Shown here in pieces: positions 8,913-19,275 of a stretch of DNA of 53,514 bases. The notes beneath the pieces were generated by a model. That model saw only the letters and a program-made list of their open reading frames with translations. It was not told where the DNA came from and made no database searches. Source of the stretch: Okeania hirsuta (lineage in GTDB: Bacteria; Cyanobacteriota; Cyanobacteriia; Cyanobacteriales; Microcoleaceae). The stretch is taken from assembly GCF_003838195.1 (NCBI RefSeq), contig NZ_RCBY01000025.1, positions 1 through 53,514 on the forward strand, written 5' to 3'. The first letter of the stretch is position 1; each line of letters opens with the position of its first letter. A program made the translations under genes and the position numbers.

Positions 8913-10016
8913 CTAACGACGAGCCTTAGTTTTTTCTCCCTTCACTTTAGGTTCTGGACCAATCAAAGCTTCTAACTCATCTGGCTTTACCGCTTTAGCC
9001 ATCACATTAGCCCAAGTAGCCTTTCCTTCTTTATATAAATCGGCAAGAGACATTTCCATAGTCTGCATACCCAACTTTTTACCCATCTGAATTTGAGAAT
9101 AAAGTTGAGCATTTTTAGATTCCCGAATTAAGTTAGCGATCGCCGGAGTATTAATCAAAATTTCCTGAGCAACACAGAGACCCCCACCAACTTTTTTCAC
9201 CAAGTTTTGACTACAAATACAAACAATAGAATTAGCCAACTGCGACCTAATTTGAGGTTGTTGTTCTGGAGGAAAAACATCTAACATCCGGTCTACCGTA
9301 CTAGAAGCAGAATTAGTGTGTAAAGTCCCAAATACCAAGTGACCTGTTTCTGCTGCGGTACTAGCCAAAGCAATAGTTTCCAGGTCTCGCATTTCTCCCA
9401 CCAGAATAATATCCGGATCTTGACGAAGTGCCCCTTTCAGAGCATTAGAAAAACTTTTTGTATCTTCTCCCTTTTGCCGTTGATGAAACAAACTCTTAAC
9501 GTTAGGAAAAACATATTCTATAGGGTCTTCAACAGTGAGAATATGTTCAGAACGGGTACGGTTAATCAAATCTAGCAAAGCCGCCGTAGTAGTTGTTTTT
9601 CCAGATCCAGTCTGCCCTGTCACTAGAAAAAGTCCCCTTGGTCGCTCAGTCATCTCCCGTAAAATCATCGGGAATCCAAGCTTATCAATATTAGGAATTT
9701 GAGAAGCCAAAGCACGCATACAAGCTGCCCAACTACCTCTCTCCCGATAAACATTTAAACGGAAACGAGCCAACCCCTTAACACCATAAGCACTGTCAAG
9801 TTCCCAATTTTGCTCCAAATGCTTACGCTGCATATTGTTGAGCATTTGGAAAATCAGATTTTGCACTTCCAGTGGGTCAAGATTTTCTCCAAACTGTGGC
9901 TGAGGCATAAGTTGGCCAGTAATTCTAAAAAAAATAGGAGCGCGAGCTTGGATATGTATATCTGAACCGCCCTGCTCTACAAGGGACTCCAACACATCTT
10001 CAATCATAAAAGACAT
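8913..10016 (-). CDS. pilT: Type IV pilus retraction ATPase PilT
   Basis: Hexameric cytoplasmic ATPase that powers pilus retraction and hence twitching or gliding-type movement and DNA uptake. It has an N-terminal PAS-like domain (about 1-95) and the RecA-like ATPase domain. Walker A is GQTGSGKT (134-141), the Asp box is around TVEDPIEY (161-168), Walker B is DIILVGE (202-208) and the His box is GHLVFGTLHTNS. The C-terminal retraction motif, AIRNLIRE in canonical PilT, reads AIANLIRE (292-299), losing the Arg. The basic tail ends KGEKTKARR. It starts 60 bp after pilB ends on the same strand, so the two are probably co-transcribed. Confidence 0.95.
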   Translation of the reverse strand: MSFMIEDVLESLVEQGGSDIHIQARAPIFFRITGQLMPQPQFGENLDPLEVQNLIFQMLNNMQRKHLEQNWELDSAYGVKGLARFRLNVYRERGSWAACMRALASQIPNIDKLGFPMILREMTERPRGLFLVTGQTGSGKTTTTAALLDLINRTRSEHILTVEDPIEYVFPNVKSLFHQRQKGEDTKSFSNALKGALRQDPDIILVGEMRDLETIALASTAAETGHLVFGTLHTNSASSTVDRMLDVFPPEQQPQIRSQLANSIVCICSQNLVKKVGGGLCVAQEILINTPAIANLIRESKNAQLYSQIQMGKKLGMQTMEMSLADLYKEGKATWANVMAKAVKPDELEALIGPEPKVKGEKTKARR

Positions 10017-10076
10017 AATTTCAATCTCCCGAAAAACGTTGCATTTGCTATACTTAAAAAGTTAATTACTCCTCAA

Positions 10077-12248
10077 CTACTCAAAGCGGGGTGTCATACA
10101 ATATGGACAATATCGCCATTCTGCCTCTAATTCAGCATTACAAGACTTACAAACTAGATTCTGTTTAGCTTGGCGCTTCATTTCTGCCTCCAGACCAGAG
10201 TCAGTAAATGTTACCCGCTCTACCTCTTCAAAAGTGGTATAACCTTGTCGCACCAAATCCAAGCTATACTGCAATAAAGTAGTCATTCCTTCTTCAACTG
10301 CTACTTCCTTAATTTGCTCTGTAGGTGCTCTTTGAGTAATTAGAGTTTGTAGTCGCTCTGTAGACTTCATAAATTCATAAACACCTACACGACCTTTGTA
10401 ACCTAGACCACCACATTTTTTACAAAGTTCGTCCCTTTCTGCCAATACCCTGCGGTCTTCAACTGGTATAGTATTTGCTCTGTAGAAAGTATAATCCTGC
10501 TCCTGAGAAGGAACTAAACCATAGCGAGTCAACTCCTTAGGTTCAGGAGCATAGGGAATTCGACATTCACTACAAACCCTACGCATTAGACGTTGTGCCA
10601 AAACACCTAACAAAGCAGCAGAGACCATAAAAGATTCAACTCCCATCTCATCAAGTCGAGCGATCGCCCCTGCTGCATCATTAGTATGTAGGGTTGTTAA
10701 AACTAAGTGTCCAGTTAATGCCGCCTCAATAGCCGTTTTTGCTGTTTCCTTATCCCGTGTTTCACCCACCAGTAGGACATCAGGGTCTTGTCGTAGAAAT
10801 GCCCGGAGGATATTAGCAAAAGTTAAGTCTTTTTCTCGAATCACTTGACACTGAGTAATCCCAGGTAAAGCATATTCAATGGGGTCTTCTGCAGTACTTA
10901 TATTAATACCCGGATCGTTTCGTTCTGCCAAGACAGAATATAGAGAAGTAGACTTACCAGAACCTGTTGGCCCCGTTACCAGAATTAATCCAAATGGACG
11001 ACTAGCAGTTTCCCTCACTAAAGCCAAAGTATCCTGGTCTGTAATTAACTTATCCAACCCTAGTTGGGTACTAGAGCTGTCCAAAATCCGTAAAACAATC
11101 TTTTCACCATAGCGACTAGGTAAACTATTTACCCTAAAGTCAATAGTACGTCCCTTAAATACTTTACGAATACGACCATCTTGAGCTTGCCGTCGTTCAG
11201 CAATGTCTAAGTTAGCAATAATTTTGAAGCGGGAAGTAATAGCTGGGATAACTTTTTTCGGAAACCGAAAATATTCTTGCAATACCCCATCTTTACGCAT
11301 CCGAATTCTGATAAATTCCTCTTGGGGTTCCACATGAATATCTGATACTCCCTCAGTCAGAGCTTTCACTAAAATTACATTAACAGCCTTAATCACAGGA
11401 GCATCTTCAGCTTCAGAGATGCTTTGTGCTATGTCCTCTACCGCATTCTCATCTTCAGCTTCTTCTAATTGCTGAGTCTCAAAAAATCCTGACTCCAGCT
11501 CTAACTCTTTTTCTTCTGCCTTTTTCGCAGCAACAGCGTCCTTTTTCGTTTGCTCGTCTAAGTAGTAGTTAATTAGGTGTTGATAATCTTCTGGAGTAAT
11601 GACCAGACGCTGTAAAGTTAATCCACGATGTCTGAGAATTTTATTTTTCAGTTCATCTAAAGCTTGGAGGTTATCAGGGTCGGCCATTGCTACCATCACA
11701 AAGGGTTGCTGTTTTTCATGTTCATTCAGCAAATTTGACGGCAGTGAATCTCCAGCAAACTTCTCTAATTCCTCAACGAATGTACCTTGTGAACCAATTC
11801 TTTGAGTCAAAACTTTTAACATTTGGTTTTTATCTATTTTGCCAGCTCGGACTAACTGATTTGCCAAATGAGTTTCGTGGCTAAATAGTGGTATAATTCG
11901 GTTACGACGACAAGTTTCTATCGGAATTACTGTGTCAATGAGATAACATACTTGTTGTGGTGGAATTTGAGTTATTTCTGGGTCAAAGGCAGCTACACCA
12001 TAGAAAATCATTAGTTCAAATAGCTGCTGCTTTTTGTAATGCCTCAGTAATTCTGGAGGTAAAGCTTGTCCTGTTAGAGCTTGGAGCAGATCTGTCAAAG
12101 ATTTACCGGTTTTACGGCTTTCAACTTGACATTTTTGGAATTGTTCAATGTTGACATAGCCTGCTTGAACCAGTTTATTCCCAAAAGGAGAAAGATTGCT
12201 AAGGGCAACTATAGCGGTGCGTGAATTCCGTGAAGAGGTTTGGGCCAT
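10077..12248 (-). CDS. pilB: Type IV pilus extension ATPase PilB
   Basis: Hexameric ATPase driving pilus assembly. Start chosen at MAQTSSRNSRTA (ATG 12248-12246, GGAGAA 16 nt upstream); an in-frame TTG 24 codons earlier is possible but lacks a ribosome site. The protein has 723 residues. Two N-terminal MshEN-type regions (about 20-85 and 130-200) are of a type that can bind cyclic di-GMP in relatives. A Glu/Lys-rich linker covers about 235-285. The ATPase domain has Walker A GPTGSGKS (426-433), Walker B DVLLVGE (490-496) and zinc-binding CSEC (559-562) with CKKC (609-612). An extra C-terminal zinc ribbon (CKSC...CPYC) is common in cyanobacterial PilB. First gene of the pilB-pilT-pilC group. 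Confidence 0.95.
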   Translation of the reverse strand: MAQTSSRNSRTAIVALSNLSPFGNKLVQAGYVNIEQFQKCQVESRKTGKSLTDLLQALTGQALPPELLRHYKKQQLFELMIFYGVAAFDPEITQIPPQQVCYLIDTVIPIETCRRNRIIPLFSHETHLANQLVRAGKIDKNQMLKVLTQRIGSQGTFVEELEKFAGDSLPSNLLNEHEKQQPFVMVAMADPDNLQALDELKNKILRHRGLTLQRLVITPEDYQHLINYYLDEQTKKDAVAAKKAEEKELELESGFFETQQLEEAEDENAVEDIAQSISEAEDAPVIKAVNVILVKALTEGVSDIHVEPQEEFIRIRMRKDGVLQEYFRFPKKVIPAITSRFKIIANLDIAERRQAQDGRIRKVFKGRTIDFRVNSLPSRYGEKIVLRILDSSSTQLGLDKLITDQDTLALVRETASRPFGLILVTGPTGSGKSTSLYSVLAERNDPGINISTAEDPIEYALPGITQCQVIREKDLTFANILRAFLRQDPDVLLVGETRDKETAKTAIEAALTGHLVLTTLHTNDAAGAIARLDEMGVESFMVSAALLGVLAQRLMRRVCSECRIPYAPEPKELTRYGLVPSQEQDYTFYRANTIPVEDRRVLAERDELCKKCGGLGYKGRVGVYEFMKSTERLQTLITQRAPTEQIKEVAVEEGMTTLLQYSLDLVRQGYTTFEEVERVTFTDSGLEAEMKRQAKQNLVCKSCNAELEAEWRYCPYCMTPRFE

Positions 12249-13200
12249 GGCTGATAAATTAAATTCTCCTGAATCTAAGTATTCCCTAAGTTTTTGATGA
12301 AATTTACACCAGCTTAACAAGTCGTTAACTTAGTTTACTGATTAAGTATTTCCTGTTTCCTGGTTTAATATTATTTCTGGTGAGTATTTGAATAGCTTTA
12401 GTTAAGTTAATCTAGGGATAGTCTACAATTATACAAAACTCCTAAATTAGAATTAAGGCCAGTAATTACCATGTTACTGTAAAAACCCTAGCAATTTAAT
12501 TCACATAGCATAGAAATACTTTCTCTTTTGTTTGATATAGCAGCTACAATCAGCTATAGCCAGTAAAAATATCGACCAGAAAAATGTTTTGGTTAATATA
12601 AAATAATTCGGTATAATCTAAAACTAGAGTCAAGAAATCTCCAGGGACACAATGTTTACGAAAAACATCAGGCCATAGAACTAGGAAAGCCTATTATTTA
12701 TTGTTGAGGTCTCAGGAACTACTTCAGAGTGACTGAGATAGTATTGCAATCTATGTTAATTTTAAAGAATATCCTAACTATTATATAATAGACTAATGTT
12801 AATGGTTGACCAGTTCAACAACCTTAACCTTTTCTAGTTTAAAATCTGTAAAAGAGTCTTTGTCTTTAGTATAAGTAAGTTTTTTTAAGAGTGATAACCA
12901 TAATTTTATTTGTGACATAGACTTAATTAGTAATATTAGCAATTTTTTAGTAAAGAAATTGGTTAGGTATTTTGCTAAAAAATTAAGTACCCTATAATTT
13001 CTATAAACCACTATACTTGCTAATATTAAGCTTATAAGCTTGGCGCTAAAAACCTGATAACTAATAAGTTTAAAGGTGGTAATAATTATATAGCCCAGTT
13101 AAAAATCAGTGTTTCCATAGTGCTTTTTATTCTGAATAAATCAGAGGAAAAAAGCAAAATTAAAAGCAGTAACAACCGTCAGTATCCAGGAGAAAATTAA
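12249..13200. other. Divergent intergenic region between pilB and grpE
   Basis: About 950 bp that must hold the promoters of the pilus block (minus) and the chaperone block (plus). A perfect 14-bp palindrome, AAGCTTATAAGCTT, lies at 13028-13041 and could be an operator. I see no CIRCE inverted repeat (TTAGCACTC-N9-GAGTGCTAA). The 70-codon frame at 12799-13011 (minus) is Lys/Leu-rich, has no relatives I know and no convincing start, so I leave it uncalled. Confidence 0.5.
13188..13193 (+). promoter_or_regulatory. Ribosome binding site of grpE
   Basis: AGGAGA lies 7 nt upstream of the ATG at 13201. It fixes the start of grpE, whose N-terminal extension is otherwise poorly conserved. Confidence 0.7.
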
Positions 13201-13917
13201 ATGGTAGGAGAGATACCATCAGCAGAAACAACAAATCAAGAAATACATGAAAATATGGAAGTGGTTGAGGCAAACGCAGAATTAGACTCATCTCAAAAAC
13301 TTGAAAATATTGAGGAAGTATCTGAAGATAATGGTTCTGTAAATACAGACCAACAAAACTTCGAGCAAATGTCACAGAATATAGTCCTTTTAAAAGAGGC
13401 AAATGAATCTCTGCAAACTCAGGTAGAAACTACCAAAGTTCAGCTAGAAGAGAAAGATATTCAATACAAAAGACTAGCCGCAGACTTTGAGAACTTCCGT
13501 AAACGTACACAAAAAGAAAAAGAAGAACTGGATGTACAAGTCAAGTGCTCCACAATCATCGAATTATTACCAGTAATTGACAATTTTGACCGTGCTCGTT
13601 CTCAGATTAAACCAGCTAATGATGGAGAAATGAATATCCACAAGAGCTATCAAACTGTCTATAAGCAAATGGTAGAAACTCTGAAACGACTGGGAGTTTC
13701 TCCTATGCGTCCAGAAGGTCAAGAGTTTGACCCAAATCTACATGAGGCAGTAATGCGAGAAGCAACAACAGAATATCCAGAAGGAACTGTGACAGAAGAG
13801 TTAGTGCGGGGATATACTCTCGGAGATCGTGTCCTCCGACACGCCATGGTAAAAGTAGCCACAGCTCCAGAACCTGTAGAATCTACAGAAGAAACTCAAA
13901 CTGATCCAGAAGGTTAA
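13201..13917 (+). CDS. grpE: Nucleotide exchange factor GrpE
   Basis: Releases ADP from DnaK so that the chaperone cycle can turn over. The acidic N-terminal region (1-60) is low complexity. A long coiled coil covers about 60-115 ([20 protein letters not shown], then [20 protein letters not shown]). The beta-rich C-terminal domain follows with [31 protein letters not shown] and [17 protein letters not shown], all GrpE signatures. Length 238 is normal for cyanobacteria. First of grpE-dnaK-dnaJ, all on the plus strand but with long gaps (628 and 927 bp), so each may have its own promoter. Confidence 0.96.
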   Translation: MVGEIPSAETTNQEIHENMEVVEANAELDSSQKLENIEEVSEDNGSVNTDQQNFEQMSQNIVLLKEANESLQTQVETTKVQLEEKDIQYKRLAADFENFRKRTQKEKEELDVQVKCSTIIELLPVIDNFDRARSQIKPANDGEMNIHKSYQTVYKQMVETLKRLGVSPMRPEGQEFDPNLHEAVMREATTEYPEGTVTEELVRGYTLGDRVLRHAMVKVATAPEPVESTEETQTDPEG

Positions 13918-14545
13918 AGGTAAAAAATGGCAGTCCGAAAGTTCCCAGAAGATTTATCCCCTGGTAGAATAACTACACGCTGGAGAAATCCCGGTTTCAA
14001 CGTCTGGTATAATTGTTGAATGCGATTAAGAATAAGGTTTGTCGCCATGACCTTTAGCTGTTTGGAGTTAAACTCCGGTAGATAGGAGACGGGAATGATA
14101 TTTCCTAGGAAAGCTGTTAGCTCCGCATTTGACACCGAAAAGTAAGAAGGCAGCTAAAGCAGCGATTTATTGCTCCAGCATTTTGAGTAAAACCACTCTC
14201 AAAGCTAAAAAAAAAAGTAACCTCACAGCTAGATTTTGATCTATGCCGAGGAGTCTAGGAGTCTGTTGACAGGTTTCAACCATAAGCGGGTTTATCCCTC
14301 TATGCGGTAGCCAAACCACAAAATCCAGGGTGTTTCAACCCCTGGATATGTTAAAACACTTCCATATTTTTGTTTAATCACCACACTTAGTAAGTTGTAT
14401 TCACACTATTCAAAATTAGCTAAAAGAAAATACAAGTGTAAAAATTTCAATCTAAAATCTTACCGAGATTACTTGATTTGTTCTGAATACAACTTTACTA
14501 AAAAAACTCAAAATATTTTTGACTATTTAAGAACGCCGAAGCACT
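13918..14545 (+). promoter_or_regulatory. Long dnaK upstream region with two inverted repeats
   Basis: No gene seen. A hairpin ATCCAGGG (14323-14330) / CCCTGGAT (14340-14347) has a 9-nt loop. Nearer dnaK, AAGTTGTATTCA (14392-14403) is repeated as its exact complement TGAATACAACTT (14484-14495), ending 50 bp before the ATG. The pair could fold a long leader structure or mark a 104-bp mobile repeat. CIRCE is not seen, so classical HrcA control is not supported here. Confidence 0.5.
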
Positions 14546-16564
14546 ATGGGAAAAGTCATTGGCATTGATTTAGGGACAACTAATAGTTGTGTGGCCGTCT
14601 TAGAAGGGGGCAAACCAATTGTAATTTCCAACTCAGAAGGTGGGCGTACAACACCAAGTATTGTGGGATTTGCGAAAGGGAACGAACGCTTAATTGGCCA
14701 ACTAGCAAAGAGACAATCAGTAAACAATGCAGTAAATACAGTTTACAGTATCAAAAGGTTTATTGGCAGAAGATGGGACGATACAGAAGAAGAGCGCTCC
14801 CGAGTTCCATATACCTGTATTAAGGGTAAAGATGATACTGTAAATATCCAGATACGAGGCAAGAATTATACAGCTCAAGAAATTTCAGCAATGATTCTGC
14901 AAAAAATGAAGCAGGATGCTGAAAAATATTTAGGAGAATCTGTTACTCAAGCAGTAATCACAGTACCCGCTTACTTTACAGATGCACAAAGACAAGCAAC
15001 TAAAGATGCAGGAACAATTGCTGGTCTGGAAGTGCTGCGAATTATCAATGAACCAACTGCTGCTTCTTTATCTTATGGCTTAGATAAGCAAGACCAAGAC
15101 CAGACCATTTTGGTATTTGACCTTGGTGGTGGGACTTTTGATGTTTCGATTTTACAGTTAGGAGATGGCGTATTTGAAGTTAAGGCAACTTCCGGTAACA
15201 ACCATCTAGGAGGAGATGATTTTGATAATTATTTAGTCCGTTGGTTGGTAGAAGAGTTTATAGACCGGGAAGGCACAGACTTATCGGCAGATAGAATGGC
15301 GCTACAAAGACTCCGAGAGGCAGCAGAAAAGGCAAAAATAGAACTATCTTCTGCCCAGATTACCAATATAAATTTACCATTTATCACTGCTGACGAAACA
15401 GGGCCAAAACACTTGGAGACCCAATTAACTCGTGCTCAATTTGAAAAATTAATACAAAATCTTACTAAAAGTACGATTAAACCAGTAGAACAAGCTCTGA
15501 AAGATGCTGGTATAACACCAGAAAAGATAGACAAAATTATTCTGGTGGGAGGGTCTACTAGAATACCAGCAGTTCAGGCAGCAATAAGTAATTATTTTAA
15601 CATTCAAACTCCTGATACTTCCGTTAATCCCGATGAAGCTGTGGCATCGGGAGCAGCAATTCAAGCTGGTATTTTAGGTGGTGAAGTTAAAGACCTTTTG
15701 CTATTAGATGTGATTCCTTTATCCCTGGGGTTAGAAACTTTAGGGGGAATATATACCAAGGTAATAGAAAGGAATACTACAATTCCTACCAGTCGCTCTC
15801 AGATGTATTCTACTGCCGTGGATGGACAAACTTCTGTAGAAATTCATGTCCTTCAAGGGGATCGGGCAATGGTTAAAGATAATAAAAGTTTAGGTAAGTT
15901 TTTACTCAAAGGAATTCCTCCAGCTCCTAGAGGTATACCTCAAATAGAAGTTAACTTTGATATTGATGCTAATGGAATTCTGAAAGTTAAGGCCTTAGAT
16001 ATAGGAACGGGTAGAGAACAAAGTATTGAAATTAGTAATACAGGTGGTTTGAATGAAGCAGAAATTAAACGAATGCAACAAGAAGCAGAAATTTATGCGC
16101 AACAAGATATTCAACAACAAAAATTAGCAGAATTGAGAAATCAGGCAGATACTCTTCTATACAATTACGAAGCAACTATCAAAGAACATGGTGATTTTAT
16201 TGATGAACAGTTAGCAACAGAACTTGAAGAAAGCTATGAACATTTCAAGCAAGTTCTCATTAACTCAAGAACTGAAAATAATTATGACCAGTTAAATCAG
16301 CACATTGAAGAATTCAGGCAAAAGCTTTTTGCTTTAGGTGAAACTTTATACGACCGAAGTGGCGGTGAAAAGATAGATTCACTAGAAAAAGAGAAGATTA
16401 CTCAGCTTCCTCTAGATTCAGAAACTTCAGAAGAAGAAACTTTAGAGCAAGAAACTAATACACCAATTGATAGTAACCCAACTAAAAATGAGGCAACTTC
16501 AGTTAAGGCTGAAGAATCAACTGAAGAACCTGAAAGTGAATTTGGAAAAAATCCATTCCTTTGA
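14546..16564 (+). CDS. dnaK: Hsp70 chaperone DnaK (DnaK2-type)
   Basis: ATP-driven holdase/foldase. The nucleotide-binding domain (about 1-385) shows [18 protein letters not shown] (phosphate 1), [14 protein letters not shown] (phosphate 2), [10 protein letters not shown] (adenosine) and the linker [14 protein letters not shown]. The substrate domain (about 395-510) and helical lid follow. The C-terminal tail (about 610-672) is unusually rich in Glu, Thr and Ser and ends EFGKNPFL, not the EEVD-like or DVIDAEF ends of many bacterial DnaKs. Genome position next to grpE and dnaJ matches the essential DnaK2 paralogue of cyanobacteria. Length 672 is slightly long because of the tail. Confidence 0.96.
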   Translation: MGKVIGIDLGTTNSCVAVLEGGKPIVISNSEGGRTTPSIVGFAKGNERLIGQLAKRQSVNNAVNTVYSIKRFIGRRWDDTEEERSRVPYTCIKGKDDTVNIQIRGKNYTAQEISAMILQKMKQDAEKYLGESVTQAVITVPAYFTDAQRQATKDAGTIAGLEVLRIINEPTAASLSYGLDKQDQDQTILVFDLGGGTFDVSILQLGDGVFEVKATSGNNHLGGDDFDNYLVRWLVEEFIDREGTDLSADRMALQRLREAAEKAKIELSSAQITNINLPFITADETGPKHLETQLTRAQFEKLIQNLTKSTIKPVEQALKDAGITPEKIDKIILVGGSTRIPAVQAAISNYFNIQTPDTSVNPDEAVASGAAIQAGILGGEVKDLLLLDVIPLSLGLETLGGIYTKVIERNTTIPTSRSQMYSTAVDGQTSVEIHVLQGDRAMVKDNKSLGKFLLKGIPPAPRGIPQIEVNFDIDANGILKVKALDIGTGREQSIEISNTGGLNEAEIKRMQQEAEIYAQQDIQQQKLAELRNQADTLLYNYEATIKEHGDFIDEQLATELEESYEHFKQVLINSRTENNYDQLNQHIEEFRQKLFALGETLYDRSGGEKIDSLEKEKITQLPLDSETSEEETLEQETNTPIDSNPTKNEATSVKAEESTEEPESEFGKNPFL

Positions 16565-17491
16565 CACTCGCCCGTTAAATCGAAGATTATAAGGGGCGAT
16601 TCTTGGCTCAAAGACACTTAACTAGATTAACCAAATTACTCTGATTGATCCCCATAAGTACGTCTCCCCAAGCATTTTAATTACGGTATGCCCTACCGCT
16701 ATCAATCCACTATTGTAACCACCCTCGTTGGTGGCTTACCATTACCGATATAATTCTTTACAATATAGAAAGTTTTAATGGTCTCGATATTTGAGGAGAG
16801 TAGAGAGCTTGACTTTTAGCACCATCTATGATATAAACTTAATACCCACTTATCCCTGATATTTGAGAAATGTTAAGAAAGATGTGGATGGGTAAAGCAT
16901 AGTTTGGCAGTGAGGTATTAAACCAGTCACTGAAAATATAATGTAGTAACTAGGTGGAGTAAGATTTTTATTAACAAAAAAGTCTATGTTAGAGTGGTAG
17001 AATGTGCATAAATATATTGGTAAATTTAAGACCGGATAATATGATCGCCCGATATTTTTAACCTTTGGTCGCAAAAAGTCCCGCGCTATTGTAATAGAAT
17101 GGCCGTTAAATTGGTAATTTACTTGGAGTTGTATGGGGATGCGAGTGAAATTTTAGATATAATAAATTAGTACTTGCAGCGAACTATAGCTGTCAAGGTG
17201 AAAACCAAGCATATAAATAAATAAAAATTTAGCCTGTGGACCCTGTGTAAGACCAAGAAAGTTTTCAGACCATGGAGGCATTGGCGGTTGAAGCAGCATA
17301 TCTGACACTATCTAGCGACAGCTTTGGTGTTGGGTACTTCAAAGATAAAAGTTATAGGACTTACCCATGAACGCTATTGGTAGGGTGTGTTAGCACGAGT
17401 GTAACTGAGCAATACCCCTTATGTAGTGCCTTTGCGTAAGTACTGAGTTAAACAATACACATATTAACACTAATTCTAGGCAATCAGCTCT
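16565..17491. other. dnaK-dnaJ intergenic region, no gene seen
   Basis: About 930 bp. A small inverted repeat, CCACC CTCGTT GGTGG, lies near 16720-16735. An old inverted-repeat element sits at 17355-17446. A 74-codon minus-strand frame at 16850-17074 looks random and is not called. No tRNA-like fold was recognised. Confidence 0.5.
17355..17446. repeat. Degenerate short inverted-repeat element (TAGGACTTAC family)
   Basis: TAGGACTTACCCATGA at the left and TTTGCGTAAGTACTGA at the right are imperfect inverted repeats. They match the ends of the clean 93-bp element at 33302-33394 (TCAGGACTTACGCA / TGCGTAAGTCCTGA). It lies about 45 bp upstream of dnaJ. Confidence 0.5.
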
Positions 17492-18619
17492 ATGGCCAGC
17501 GATTATTATGAAATTCTAGGTGTTTCTCGTACAGCAGACAAAGAGGAACTAAAGCGTGCTTACCGTCGCTTGGCTCGTAAGTACCACCCAGACGTGAACA
17601 AAGAGCCAGGAGCAGAAGAACGCTTTAAAGAAATAAATCGTGCTTACGAAGTTCTCTCAGACCCAGAAATAAAAGCTCGTTACGACCGCTTTGGGGAAGC
17701 AGGAGTATCAGGAGCAGGAGCGCAAGGTTTCTCCACAGATTTTTCAGACAGTTTCGCTGATATATTTGAAAGCTTTTTCAGTGGATTTTCTGGAGGAATG
17801 GGGACACAAGGGCGTAGGCGTACAGGTCCAGTTAGAGGTGATGACCTACGCATAGACCTGAATCTGGATTTCCACGAAGCTGTATTTGGTGGGGATAAAG
17901 AACTAACCATCAAACATTTAGAGGTCTGTGAAACTTGCAACGGTTCGGGTGCCAAACCAGGTACAAAACCCAAAACTTGTTCTACTTGTGGGGGAAGTGG
18001 TCAAGTACGCCGGGCAACAAGGACTCCTTTCGGTAGTTTTACTCAAGTTTCGGTTTGTCCTTCCTGTAATGGTACTGGGCAAATAATAGAAGAAAAGTGC
18101 CCAACCTGTGGTGGACGTGGGCAAAATGAGGTTACAAAAAAAATAAAGATTACTATCCCAGGAGGGGTAGACAATGGTACTCAGTTACGAGTATCTAAAG
18201 AAGGAGATGCAGGTAAGATGGGTGGACCACCTGGAGACTTGTATGTTTTCTTGGGGGTCAAAAAAGACTCAGAGTTTAGAAGAGATGGAATTAATATTCT
18301 ATCTGAAATAAAAATTAGTTATTTACAAGCAATTTTGGGCTGTAGTCTGGAGATAAATACAGTTGATGGCAAAGCAGAATTAATAATTCCAGCAGGTACT
18401 CAACCAAATACTGTTCTAACTTTAGAAGATAAAGGAGTACCGAAATTGGGTAATCCGGTAAGCCGTGGTGACCATCTCATTACAATAGTAATAGATATTC
18501 CCACAAAAATTACTACAGAAGAACGTGAGTTGCTGGAAAAACTGGCAAGCATTAAGGGCGATCGTATAGGAAAAGGTGGCATAGAAGGGTTTTTAGGAAA
18601 CTTATTTCACCAAAAATGA
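17492..18619 (+). CDS. dnaJ: Hsp40 co-chaperone DnaJ
   Basis: Stimulates the DnaK ATPase and presents unfolded clients. The J domain (1-68) has the HPD motif in [12 protein letters not shown] Gly/Phe-rich region covers about 70-110 ([19 protein letters not shown]). The zinc domain has four CxxCxGxG units: [24 protein letters not shown] and CPTCGGRG. Two C-terminal peptide-binding domains follow. Length 375 is standard for a type I DnaJ. It follows dnaK on the same strand after a 927-bp gap. tusA-like and rsgA genes lie downstream in the same direction. Confidence 0.96.
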   Translation: MASDYYEILGVSRTADKEELKRAYRRLARKYHPDVNKEPGAEERFKEINRAYEVLSDPEIKARYDRFGEAGVSGAGAQGFSTDFSDSFADIFESFFSGFSGGMGTQGRRRTGPVRGDDLRIDLNLDFHEAVFGGDKELTIKHLEVCETCNGSGAKPGTKPKTCSTCGGSGQVRRATRTPFGSFTQVSVCPSCNGTGQIIEEKCPTCGGRGQNEVTKKIKITIPGGVDNGTQLRVSKEGDAGKMGGPPGDLYVFLGVKKDSEFRRDGINILSEIKISYLQAILGCSLEINTVDGKAELIIPAGTQPNTVLTLEDKGVPKLGNPVSRGDHLITIVIDIPTKITTEERELLEKLASIKGDRIGKGGIEGFLGNLFHQK

Positions 18620-19005
18620 TCAAGAAAGGGAATAAACAAAGGCAGAAGGCAGATAGCAGAGGGCAGAAGGAACAATTGGTTAGGGTTTTATACCTCAACC
18701 AATTGTAGACACCGTGTAGACCGTGGGGTTTTATACCCTTGTTCCCTTCGGTCACTGCCAGAGGACAGGATTCAACAATTAATAATTAATAATTAATAAT
18801 TAATAATTAACAATTACCTCTCCTTGAAAAGAAGAGGATTGACTCAAAGGAAAATTTTTTCTCATTTCTCCTTTAAAGGAGAGGATTTTTACCTTAATTA
18901 TTCGGTTAGAATTCCCTTCTGCCTCTTGCCCTCTGTCTTTCCTGATAATAATTGATTGCAACTATACTATTAAAAATTAAAAGATTGGAGAGACAATATT
19001 AAATT
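18620..19005. other. dnaJ to tusA-like intergenic region with AT microsatellite
   Basis: No gene. A heptamer run of AATAATT units occupies about 18775-18815. A GGCAGAAGGCAGA tandem lies near 18642-18667, and an imperfect duplicated AACCAATTGTAGACAC / GTGTAGACCGTGGGG stretch covers 18675-18730. Such short tandem heptamers are common in filamentous cyanobacteria. Confidence 0.5.
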
Positions 19006-19275
19006 ATGGATTCTCAACCTCAAGTTCAGCAGCAAAAAATACCAGATGCCCAAATAGATTTGCGAGGTACTCCCTGTCCAATTAATTTTGTCAAGACAAA
19101 ACTACACCTAGAAAAAATGATGCCTGGAGAAATTTTGGAAGTTTGGCTAGACCAAGGAGAACCAATAGAGCAAGTACCTGATAGTTTGATGATAGAAGGT
19201 TATCAAATAGAAGAAATAAGCGATCGCTCTGAATATTTTATCCTGAAGGTACGTCGTCCGGAAACGGTTGCATGA
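19006..19275 (+). CDS. TusA/SirA-family sulfurtransferase-like protein
   Basis: Small 89-residue protein of the TusA fold, which in relatives carries a persulfide on a Cys for tRNA thiolation or other sulfur transfer. The signature IDLRGTPCPINFVKTKLHLEKM (about 17-38) has the active Cys, and the usual CPxP is CPIN here. The second half, PGEILEVWLDQGEPIEQVPDSL, fits the family. Its stop overlaps the rsgA start by 4 nt (ATGA), so the two are translationally coupled. The conserved pairing suggests a link between sulfur relay and ribosome assembly, which is inference. Confidence 0.85.
   Translation: MDSQPQVQQQKIPDAQIDLRGTPCPINFVKTKLHLEKMMPGEILEVWLDQGEPIEQVPDSLMIEGYQIEEISDRSEYFILKVRRPETVA

Noticed and set aside
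12799-13011. 70-codon minus-strand frame between pilB and grpE
   Set aside because: Lys/Leu-rich with AT codons only, no start context; looks like chance in AT-rich DNA.
12249-14545. Possible CIRCE element controlling grpE or dnaK
   Set aside because: The TTAGCACTC-N9-GAGTGCTAA pair is not present; the palindromes seen are different.
16850-17074. 74-codon minus-strand frame between dnaK and dnaJ
   Set aside because: Aromatic/Ser/Thr-rich random composition and no ribosome site.
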